DNA of 64,000 bases. Source: an uncultured Collinsella sp. (GTDB lineage: Bacteria; Actinomycetota; Coriobacteriia; Coriobacteriales; Coriobacteriaceae). Both the position numbers and the translations under genes were made by a program. Shown here one piece after another: positions 57,609 through 64,000 of the stretch. Positions within the stretch are counted from its first letter, which is position 1, and each line of letters opens with the position of its first letter. The stretch is from positions 1 through 64,000 of the forward strand of contig CATZLI010000004.1 in assembly GCA_958421275.1 (NCBI GenBank), in the 5' to 3' direction. The notes beneath the pieces were generated by a model. It ran no database searches, was not told the DNA's origin, and saw nothing but the letters and a program-made list of their open reading frames with translations.

Positions 57609-58120
57609 GTGGGGCGCCTCTCAAGATCATGGTGGACGCCAACGTATGGGTTGATTCGTTTTGCGTCGACCATGCCGAGTCGCTTGCCGCGCGTGCGTTT
57701 ATTGGGCAGGCGACAGAGACGGGGGCGTTGCTGTTCTTCCCGGTGCATATCGCTAAGGACGTGCTGTACGTTGTCCAACACGAACTGAAGCGCAGCGTTC
57801 TTGCCAGCGGGGGAGCGCTCGACGAGGCATCTGCCCGTGCAATTGGCGATGCGGCGTTGGCGTTTGTTCGGAACATGACCGAAAACGCCACGGCCGTGGG
57901 CGATGATGTATCCGATCTGTGGCTAGCCGACAAATATCTGACGCTCCATCGCGATTACGAGGACAACTTAGTGCTCGCCGCATGCAAGCGCGCGCAGGTC
58001 GATTACTTGGTGACCAACGATCGTAAGCTGCTCGAACATGCCGATCTTGCAGCAAAGACCCCGCACCAAATGATGCCGATTCTTGCTTTGGCCGAACGTG
58101 GCGGCGCGGCTATCGGTTGA
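57605..58120 (+). CDS. PIN-domain RNase toxin
   Basis: 171-residue PIN protein starting at a GTG that overlaps the antitoxin stop by 4 bp. The first acidic site is Asp11 (MVDANVWVD), and later acidic residues appear in HRDYEDNLVLAAC and LVTNDRKLL, the usual spacing for a PIN active site. The cognate antitoxin is RelB-like rather than VapB-like, a mixed pairing. Expected to cleave RNA when the antitoxin is degraded. An upstream in-frame open stretch lies inside the antitoxin gene and is not counted. Confidence 0.85.
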   Translation: MSGAPLKIMVDANVWVDSFCVDHAESLAARAFIGQATETGALLFFPVHIAKDVLYVVQHELKRSVLASGGALDEASARAIGDAALAFVRNMTENATAVGDDVSDLWLADKYLTLHRDYEDNLVLAACKRAQVDYLVTNDRKLLEHADLAAKTPHQMMPILALAERGGAAIG

Positions 58121-58178
58121 CGCGAACTGTTTGCGGGCCTCTTGGATGACGATGCGCCAAGGGAACCGCGTCTGCTAT

Positions 58179-58613
58179 TTACAAAAGCTCGGCCTTGATG
58201 GCGGGACTTTTTGTGAGCTGCTCGGCAGCCTTTTCGTCGGAGCTGTCGAGTGCTGCCAAGCTGCGGTAGACCCACTCGTTGACCTGGGTGTTCTTGACGC
58301 CTGCGGTCTGCATAAGGGCGCCTACCTCGCGGATTGCTGCGAGCAGATCGGCTTTGGGGCCCGCGAGCTCGACCTCGATGCCGTGGTAGGCGGCCACGCC
58401 GCGGTTTTCGCTCACATGGTCGATAAAGCCCTCGACGGTCTCAAGCTGCTGGGCGAGAGCGGCATCATCGTCAGCGTCCAGCGTAACAAGGGCGTTCGAA
58501 ACCGTGAGGGCGGGATGTCCGCAGGGGACAAAGCCTTCGATGACATCCATAGCTTCGGTAATGGTTGAACCCAGGCCTGCGAGGGCATTGACGAGTTGCT
58601 GTTTGGTATCCAT
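58179..58613 (-). CDS. Uncharacterised soluble protein
   Basis: 144-residue acidic protein of no family I recognise. It is mostly helical, with no signal peptide or membrane segment. Notable stretches are MDVIEGFVPCGHPALTVSNA in the first third and YHGIEVELAGPKADLLAAIR in the second. GAAAGGA lies 4-10 bases before the ATG on the minus strand, and codon use fits the rest of the window, so it is probably real. It converges with the PIN toxin gene and is divergent from tmRNA. No function is suggested by context. Confidence 0.65.
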   Translation of the reverse strand: MDTKQQLVNALAGLGSTITEAMDVIEGFVPCGHPALTVSNALVTLDADDDAALAQQLETVEGFIDHVSENRGVAAYHGIEVELAGPKADLLAAIREVGALMQTAGVKNTQVNEWVYRSLAALDSSDEKAAEQLTKSPAIKAELL

Positions 58614-58748
58614 AACGGTCCTTTCGACGGGTCAATTTTGCTTGGCGAAAATATACGTGACGCGATCGGTAACAAAAGTGCGAAGTGCGGTGCACATTGG
58701 GGTCTTCACAGCTCGTGCATAGAACAGCTGTCTGCCTTTAGAACGTGG

Positions 58749-58754
58749 TAAGAT
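58749..58754 (+). promoter_or_regulatory. Possible ssrA -10 element
   Basis: TAAGAT at 58749-58754 precedes a GC-rich hairpin (GCGGGG / CCCCGC, 58768-58781) about 100 bp before mature tmRNA. No clear -35 was recognised. Confidence 0.3.
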
Positions 58755-58852
58755 AACACTCCACAAGCGGGGCTCACCCCGCGTGTTCCTTGAAAAGTCG
58801 ACGGTTATCGGGTGTTTGCAGGCCCAATGCCATCCAGACTTTCCCGACATTC

Positions 58853-59216
58853 GGGGGCGACTGGTTTCGACACGATAGCTCTGAGAGAGGAAGCAAGCCG
58901 AGGTCTCCTCGCCTCGTTAAACAGGGGTACCGTCAAATTGAATTGACAACAACTCTTCTTTTGAGCCTATGGCTCTCGCTGCTTAATTTATAGCGGCGCG
59001 TCAACCCGGTGATTTCCCCGACACCGGCGCGACGTCATTTTAGGGGAATGCTCCTGCGCACGTAATCGGTATGGCGCAGGCTAAGACCGAACCGGTTAGG
59101 ACGCCGCGAGCGTGTCGCTGCGCGCAAAGCGTCCGAGACTAAACCAGCGACTGAGCTTGGAGATGCCAATCAGGGGGCTTTCGTGGACCGGAGTTCGATT
59201 CTCCGCGCCTCCACCA
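58853..59216 (+). ncRNA. ssrA: tmRNA (ssrA)
   Basis: 364-nt transfer-messenger RNA that rescues stalled ribosomes and tags proteins for degradation. The 5' end GGGGGCGACTGGTTTCGACA and 3' end GGAGTTCGATTCTCCGCGCC plus TCCACCA form the alanyl acceptor stem (7 pairs including one G-U) and T arm; CCA is encoded. The tag frame ends at TAA 58984-58986 and reads DNNSSFEPMALAA from a likely resume codon GAC at 58945; an extra residue upstream is possible. Pseudoknot-type GC stems follow the tag. It has its own terminator. Confidence 0.96.
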
Positions 59217-59224
59217 ATAGTTAC

Positions 59225-59260
59225 AGGCAGGTAGATACTTATATCTACCTGCCTTTTTAT
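59225..59260 (+). terminator. Terminator of tmRNA
   Basis: AGGCAGGTAGATA and TATCTACCTGCCT around a 4-5 nt loop form a perfect stem followed by TTTTTATTT. Confidence 0.92.
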
Positions 59261-59272
59261 TTCTAGTCCGTA

Positions 59273-59318
59273 CCGCGGAGAATCGAACTCTATGCAGGGC
59301 GCGGGCGTAAAGAAAACG
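59273..59318. repeat. 46-bp direct repeat containing the tmRNA 3' end, copy 1
   Basis: CGCGGAGAATCGAACTC at 59274-59290 is the exact complement of the tmRNA 3' segment 59191-59207. The repeat continues TATGCAGGGCGCGGGCG and AAAGAAAACG and is found again at 59484-59529. Confidence 0.75.
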
Positions 59319-59483
59319 CGTGAGCGTTTTTAGCCCGCGGGCGAGGGCGCCGGCAGGCGGCCGAAGCCGGTGCGGGTTCGCGAAGCGAACACGCGGATTC
59401 TCCGCGCAATGCCTCAGCCCAAAACAGATGCGATGTCGATCGGATGACAGCCGACAATGCCCCCGCGCCAACGTCATCTCTAC

Positions 59484-59529
59484 CCGCGGAGAATCGAACT
59501 CTATGCAGGGCGCGGGCGTAAAGAAAACG
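59484..59529. repeat. 46-bp direct repeat containing the tmRNA 3' end, copy 2
   Basis: Same sequence and orientation as 59273-59318, 211 bp further on. The 165 bp between the copies show no gene, only a GC-rich hairpin beginning inside copy 1. Confidence 0.75.
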
Positions 59530-59544
59530 TCGCAGCAGCGCAGG

Positions 59545-59810
59545 TGGGACGCGCTTTCCCAATGGCGGCCCAGGCGGAAAGCACGTCCCGGAATCCGCAT
59601 TCAGACTGGGACGTAGTTTCCGGATGGCGCCTCAAGCGGAAACTGCGACCCGGAATCGAGCCGTAGAGTGGGATATGCTTTCCCAATGGCAGCTCAAGCG
59701 GAAAGCGCATCCCGGAATCTAAGCTCGGAATGGGACTCATTTTCCTGATGGCGGGCTCAGCGGAAAATGCGACCCGGAATTTGCTCTGAGAACGGGACGC
59801 GCTTTCCCGC
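59545..59810. repeat. 62-bp tandem repeat array, each unit a hairpin
   Basis: Units start at 59545, 59607, 59669, 59731 and 59793 (partial), exactly 62 bp apart. Each has the form GGGA-NNNN-TTTCC, a ~16-nt loop beginning AATGGCGG or similar, GGAAA-NNNN-CCC, then CGGAAT. Stem bases change in pairs between units: CTTTCC/GGAAAG, GTTTCC/GGAAAC and ATTTTCC/GGAAAAT. A 62-bp period is not a multiple of three, so the array does not encode a repeated peptide. It ends 94 bp before the patatin gene. Confidence 0.88.
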
Positions 59811-59903
59811 CGACCGCCCCGCCCTCCTCAACTCCAAAACCTGCGCTCTCGCCATCCCAAAACTGGGTAGAAGAAAGCCAAAACGCAATCGCAGGAGGTC
59901 AAT

Positions 59904-60782
59904 ATGACTGCAGAAGATAAGGCAAAGAACGCCGGCAAGGTCGCGCTCGTTTTGGAGGGCGGCAGCTTCCGCGGGCAATTTACCGCAGGCGTGCTCGACG
60001 TTCTTATGGAGGCCGGCGTCGAGATTCCGGCTGTCTACGGTGTATCGGCCGGCGCCCTCAACGGCGTGAACTACAAATCGCACCAGATCGGCCGTGCCAA
60101 CCGCATCAACCTGGCTTTCTGTAACGACAACCGCTTCATGGGCGCCGCATCGTTTGCGTCCACGGGCTCCATTGTGGGTTACGACTTTATCTTCAACGAT
60201 GTCCAGGACCGCCTGGATCCCTTTGACAACGAGACGTTCGACGCAAGCCCCATCGAGATGTACGCTGTCGCGACGGACATGCTCTTTGGAACCGCTGCCT
60301 ACCTGCCGGTCAAAAGCGCCGTGCTCGATCTCGACGCCGTGCGTGCCTCGACCTCGTTGCCGCTGGTGACGCCGCCGGTCGAGATTGACGGGCATAAATA
60401 CGTCGACGGCGGCGTGGCCGATTCGGTCCCCATCGAGCATGTGCTCGAGGAGGCGGGCTTCGACCGTGCGGTCGTCATCGTCACGCAGGACCGTTCGTAT
60501 GAGAAAAAGCCCTACGAGTTTTTGCCGGCCGCGCGTGCGCGTTATGCCGACTACCCCTATCTGCTCGAGGCTATCGAGACGCGCCATGACCGTTACAACA
60601 TCCAGCGCATGCACCTGTGGAAGTATGAGCGTGAGGGTCGCGCGCTGGTCATTGCTCCGCAAAAGCCGGTCGAGGTCGGCCACGTTGAGCACGATTCGGC
60701 AAAGCTTTTGGACCTGTATATCCAGGGCCGTCAGGAGGCAAAGCGCCTGCTCGCGGAAATCCAAGAGTTCGTTGAGCGCTAA
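59904..60782 (+). CDS. Patatin-like phospholipase
   Basis: 292-residue serine lipid hydrolase. The oxyanion-hole motif is VLEGGSFRGQFTAGVLDVL (residues about 15-33), the nucleophile elbow GVSAGALNG (about 48-56), and the catalytic aspartate lies in YVDGGVADSVPIE, the D-G-G form of the Ser-Asp dyad. No signal peptide, so it acts in the cytoplasm or at the inner membrane face. Members hydrolyse phospholipids or acylglycerols. ATG at 59904 follows GCAGGAGG. It stands alone. Confidence 0.92.
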   Translation: MTAEDKAKNAGKVALVLEGGSFRGQFTAGVLDVLMEAGVEIPAVYGVSAGALNGVNYKSHQIGRANRINLAFCNDNRFMGAASFASTGSIVGYDFIFNDVQDRLDPFDNETFDASPIEMYAVATDMLFGTAAYLPVKSAVLDLDAVRASTSLPLVTPPVEIDGHKYVDGGVADSVPIEHVLEEAGFDRAVVIVTQDRSYEKKPYEFLPAARARYADYPYLLEAIETRHDRYNIQRMHLWKYEREGRALVIAPQKPVEVGHVEHDSAKLLDLYIQGRQEAKRLLAEIQEFVER

Positions 60783-60881
60783 CGACGGCGAACTATCAAA
60801 AAATGACAACAGCTCAAGAGCTGGAAAATCACAGCTCGTGGATGACATGTGCAGAAACTCTGGTCGGAGCCAAAATACCTG

Positions 60882-60909
60882 TTGACTCGTACGGCGAGCG
60901 GGGTAATAT
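60882..60909 (+). promoter_or_regulatory. Promoter of rplM-rpsI
   Basis: TTGACT (60882-60887) and TAATAT (60904-60909), spacer 16. A leader of about 60 nt follows up to the GTG start; it could hold a ribosomal-protein leader structure but none was recognised. Confidence 0.75.
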
Positions 60910-60975
60910 GGACGGGTTACTTGCAGAGCCCCGTGAATCTCTGTAACAACACGTACTGTACATGGAGGAGTCTAA

Positions 60976-61419
60976 GTGATTTCGAAATCGACTCACTACG
61001 CCAAGCAGGGCGAGGTCCAGCGCAACTGGGTTCTCGTCGACGCCGATGGTGCTGTCCTGGGCCGTCTTGCCACCCAGATCGCAATGATCCTGCGCGGTAA
61101 GAACAAGCCCCAGTTCACGCCCAACAGCGACTGCGGCGACTTCGTTGTCGTCATCAACGCCGATAAGGTCCAGCTTACCGGTAACAAGGCCGACACGAAG
61201 ACCTATTATCGCCACAGCGGCTACAACGGCGGCCTCAAGGCTGAGAGCTTCCGCCAGGCTATGGAGAAGCACCCGGAGAAGGTCATCGAGCGCGCCGTTC
61301 GCGGTATGCTGCCCAAGACCACCCTCGGCCGTGCCCAGATGACCAAGCTTAAGGTCTACGCTGGTGCCGAGCATCCGCATGCTGCCCAGAACCCCACGAA
61401 GATTGAGCTGGAGGCTTAA
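60976..61419 (+). CDS. rplM: 50S ribosomal protein L13
   Basis: 147-residue large-subunit protein. Conserved L13 segments: NWVLVDADGAVLGRLATQIA, ILRGKNKPQFTPN, GDFVVVINADKVQLTGNK and the C-terminal MLPKTTLGRAQMTKLKVYAG. It starts at a GTG after GGAGGAG. It is followed 2 bp later by rpsI, the usual pair. Confidence 0.98.
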   Translation: MISKSTHYAKQGEVQRNWVLVDADGAVLGRLATQIAMILRGKNKPQFTPNSDCGDFVVVINADKVQLTGNKADTKTYYRHSGYNGGLKAESFRQAMEKHPEKVIERAVRGMLPKTTLGRAQMTKLKVYAGAEHPHAAQNPTKIELEA

Positions 61420-61421
61420 AG

Positions 61422-61817
<396 letters not shown>

Positions 61818-61848
61818 GGTTTTATCTCCTTTCGAGATACAATGTATA

Positions 61849-61890
61849 AGCGGGGCCTGCCGATTCCTCGGCGGGTCCCGCTTTTCTTTT
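61849..61890 (+). terminator. Terminator after rpsI
   Basis: AGCGGGGCCTGCCGA and TCGGCGGGTCCCGCT form a stem with one mismatch, followed by TTTCTTTTT. Confidence 0.85.
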
Positions 61891-61940
61891 TCGACTAGGG
61901 TGGGCGGTTGCATATCGCCTGCTAGGGAAGGAGCGATCCT

Positions 61941-63278
61941 ATGCCCCAGAACATCTTCGGTACCGACGGCGTCCGTGGCGTCGCCAACGCCGATCTTTCG
62001 TGCGACCTCGCGTTTCGTCTGGGCCGCGCGGCGACCAAGTTTCTTGGTCCGGACATCTGCATCGGCCGTGACACGCGCCTTTCGGGCACCATGCTCGAGA
62101 GCGCTCTGACCGCCGGCATCATGGCCGAGGGCGGCCGCCCGCATTGCTGCGGCGTTATCCCCACGCCCGCCGTGGCGCTGCTCACTGTTCAAAACGAGCT
62201 CGATGGCGGCATTGTCATCTCCGCTTCGCACAATCCGCCGGAGTTCAACGGCATCAAGTTCTTTAGCCGCAAGGGCATGAAGCTTCCCGATGCTGTCGAG
62301 GAAGAGATCAGCGCCTGGGTCATGTCCGAGGAAGCCATGGCTGCCGACACGCTGCCGACTGGCGCCGGCGTGGGCCACATCATCAAGATGAAGGACGCTC
62401 GCAAGGCATACGTCGACCACGCCATCGATACGCTCGATGGCCTGAGGCTCGATGGCCTGGTCGTTGCCGTCGACTGCGGTCACGGTGCTTCCTGCCAGAC
62501 TACGCCCGCCGCGCTGCAGCGCCTGGGTGCCACGGTCCATGCCATCAACACCGATTATTGCGGCACCGACATCAATGTCGAGTGCGGCTCTACGCACCTT
62601 GAGCCCCTGCGCGAGCTCGTGCTGCGCACCCATGCTGACATCGGTCTGGCCCACGACGGCGACGCCGACCGCGTACTGTTCGTGGACAGCGAGGGCAACG
62701 AGATCGATGGCGACTACATCCTGGCTATCTGCGGTTCTGACCTCGCCGCTCGTGGCAAGCTCGCCAACTCCGAGATCGTCTCGACCGTCATGTGCAACCT
62801 GGGCTTCTCTATCGCTATGAAGGAGCAGGGCTTCGAGATGGTCCAGACCGCCGTGGGCGACCGCTATGTTCTGGAGCGCATGCTTGCGGACGGCGCCGTC
62901 ATCGGCGGCGAACAGTCCGGGCACATCATCTTCCTGGAGCACAACACCACCGGTGACGGCTTGGTGACGGCTCTGCAGCTGCTGGCCGTGCTCAAACGCA
63001 CCGGTCGTACCCTCACCGATCTTGCCGGCATCATGAAGAAGTACCCGCAGGTACTCGTCAACGTGCATTCCGACAACAAGGCCGGTCTGGACGATTGCCA
63101 GCCCATTTGGGACGCCGTCGCTGCTGCCGAGAAGGAGCTTGACGGCCGCGGCCGCATTCTGGTGCGCCCGAGCGGTACCGAGCCGCTGGTCCGCGTGATG
63201 GCCGAGGCCGAGACGCACGAGCTGACCCAGCGCGTTGTCGACGACATCGTCGAGGTTGTCAAGCGCGAACTTCCCTAA
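61941..63278 (+). CDS. glmM: Phosphoglucosamine mutase
   Basis: 445-residue enzyme converting glucosamine-6-phosphate to glucosamine-1-phosphate for peptidoglycan precursor synthesis. It starts FGTDGVRGVAN, has the phosphoserine loop ISASHNPPEFNG (Ser96), the metal loop DGDADRVLFVD, the sugar loop GGEQSGHIIF and the phosphate-binding RPSGTEPLVRVM. AGGGAAGGAG precedes the ATG. Length is normal. Confidence 0.98.
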   Translation: MPQNIFGTDGVRGVANADLSCDLAFRLGRAATKFLGPDICIGRDTRLSGTMLESALTAGIMAEGGRPHCCGVIPTPAVALLTVQNELDGGIVISASHNPPEFNGIKFFSRKGMKLPDAVEEEISAWVMSEEAMAADTLPTGAGVGHIIKMKDARKAYVDHAIDTLDGLRLDGLVVAVDCGHGASCQTTPAALQRLGATVHAINTDYCGTDINVECGSTHLEPLRELVLRTHADIGLAHDGDADRVLFVDSEGNEIDGDYILAICGSDLAARGKLANSEIVSTVMCNLGFSIAMKEQGFEMVQTAVGDRYVLERMLADGAVIGGEQSGHIIFLEHNTTGDGLVTALQLLAVLKRTGRTLTDLAGIMKKYPQVLVNVHSDNKAGLDDCQPIWDAVAAAEKELDGRGRILVRPSGTEPLVRVMAEAETHELTQRVVDDIVEVVKRELP

Positions 63279-63349
63279 TGGTCAAAAACCGTTGCCAAGT
63301 GGTAAACTGATAAGGTTATTTTGATTGATTGGTATGTCCGAGGGGGAGC

Positions 63350-63847
63350 ATGTTCACTAAAGTCCTAAGGTCTTTTGGTATGCGTGGTCGAGTCCTTACG
63401 CTGGATGCTCCCATCTCGGGCGACGTCATTCCGCTTTCCGAGGTAAACGACCAGACGTTTGCCACCGGCCTTTTGGGCCAGGGCGTTGCCATTCAGCCCA
63501 CCGGAACGCGTGTGATTGCACCGGCTGATGCCAAGGTCGAGGCCATTTTTCCCACGGGACACGCCGTAGCGCTTAACACGGTCGATGGCTTGGACGTGCT
63601 CATCCATGTTGGTTTGGACACCGTTCAGCTCGAGGGCAAGCACTTTACCGTACATGCGCAAGTGGGCGACATCGTCCATAAGGGCGATGTGCTCATTGAG
63701 TTCGATCGCGAGGCAATTGCTGCCGAGGGCTACGATGTGACGGTTCCCATCTTGGTGTGCAACTCCGTTGAGTTCTCGAGCATCAAGGGCTCCGTTGGCG
63801 TGCATGTCGAGGAGATGGATCAGCTCATCGTTGCTCGCGAGCGCTAG
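63350..63847 (+). CDS. crr: PTS glucose-type EIIA component
   Basis: 165-residue EIIA(Glc)-family protein. Family marks: VIAPADAKVEAIFPTGHAVAL with the assisting His71, and LDVLIHVGLDTVQLEGKHF with the phosphorylated His86; the VGDIVHKGDVLIEFD segment is also typical. It takes phosphate from HPr and passes it to a sugar EIIB, or regulates other proteins. It is a free-standing domain, with no EIIB or EIIC next to it. ATG at 63350 follows GAGGGGGAG. It lies 71 bp after glmM and may be co-transcribed. Confidence 0.92.
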   Translation: MFTKVLRSFGMRGRVLTLDAPISGDVIPLSEVNDQTFATGLLGQGVAIQPTGTRVIAPADAKVEAIFPTGHAVALNTVDGLDVLIHVGLDTVQLEGKHFTVHAQVGDIVHKGDVLIEFDREAIAAEGYDVTVPILVCNSVEFSSIKGSVGVHVEEMDQLIVARER

Positions 63848-63888
63848 CAAGTGCACGTGGCCATTAGCCTACAATTCAAACACGTTTA

Positions 63889-63920
63889 CGGAGGGCGCCC
63901 TTGAAAGAGGGCGCCCTCCG
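63889..63920. terminator. Perfect 12-bp hairpin near the right edge
   Basis: CGGAGGGCGCCC and GGGCGCCCTCCG around TTGAAAGA. No T run follows on the plus strand, so termination would be inefficient or factor-dependent. Beyond it (63921-64000) nothing is recognised. Confidence 0.5.
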
Positions 63921-64000
63921 TGGCAAGATGGGAAACGTCCGAGGCTAAACAGCTTTGGGTCACCGTGGACGGGCAGGGGCCTCGACGCGGCTAGACACGA

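Noticed and set aside
59217..59290. A tRNA gene next to tmRNA, because of a T-arm-like sequence
   Set aside because: Only the T-arm/acceptor-like 17 nt is present, as an inverted copy of the tmRNA end; no anticodon or D arm.
59545..59810. Array considered as CRISPR
   Set aside because: The 62-bp units are alike throughout with no unique spacers, and no cas genes are present.
63889..63920. Strong intrinsic terminator for crr
   Set aside because: The stem is perfect but no T tract follows on the plus strand, so confidence was lowered.

Overview
The window looks like a chromosomal segment of a high-GC, host-associated actinobacterium of the class Coriobacteriia, most likely Collinsella or a close relative. 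This is inferred from the G+C-rich third codon positions, the SpaA-type pilus with a class C sortase, the actinobacterial type DtxR/IdeR-like and GlnR-like sites, and the many short palindromic intergenic repeats. No database search was possible.

Layout. 1-4500: an HPr-like phosphocarrier, then a ferrous iron uptake locus (feoA, feoA, feoB and a Cys-rich FeoB-associated membrane peptide) with DtxR/IdeR-like boxes. 4497-12766: a complete Kdp potassium system, kdpE-kdpD on the minus strand divergent from kdpFABC, bracketed by two direct copies of one ~95 bp repeat. 13015-17546: a two-domain flavin oxidoreductase, a deletion junction fusing the ends of a gntR regulator and a gntP permease, and an IlvD/Edd dehydratase. 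17793-21245: an AAA ATPase preceded by a 10-bp tandem repeat, a GntR and a LacI regulator. 21380-23430: glnA followed by an atypical GlnR-like regulator. 23639-27576: an HtrA protease and ligA. 27634-29079: an intact antitoxin-PIN module and a broken Phd-RelE pair lying between two copies of the same gene remnant. 29080-34405: a MATE exporter divergent from a heterodimeric ABC exporter. 34620-41020: a DUF559-like protein, moaA, a moaC-mobB fusion, an MFS exporter and a HAD phosphatase.

41479-50513 is a pilus locus: a 1155-residue beta-helix adhesin, two SpaA-type pilins and a class C sortase. Between pilins and sortase lie two tandem ~480 bp units, each with a LexA-like box, a 49-50 residue single-pass membrane protein and a terminator. 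50861-54362: gatCAB. 54771-57110: a small membrane-anchored protein and a heavy-metal P-type ATPase whose promoter shares motifs with the feo promoter. 57255-58120: a RelB-PIN module. 58853-59216: tmRNA, followed by a repeat field that includes a 62-bp tandem array of hairpins with compensatory changes. 59904-63847: patatin phospholipase, rplM-rpsI, glmM and a glucose-type EIIA.

Connections. HPr (left end) and EIIA (right end) are both sugar phosphotransferase parts. The feo locus and the metal ATPase appear to share DtxR-family control. glnA and the GlnR-like regulator form a nitrogen unit. At least five families of dispersed palindromic repeats fill the gaps, mostly straight after stop codons, so many probably work as transcription terminators. 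The most unusual items are the LexA-box small membrane protein pair, the 62-bp hairpin array, the repeat-bracketed kdp cluster and the HPr with Asp in place of the regulatory Ser46.
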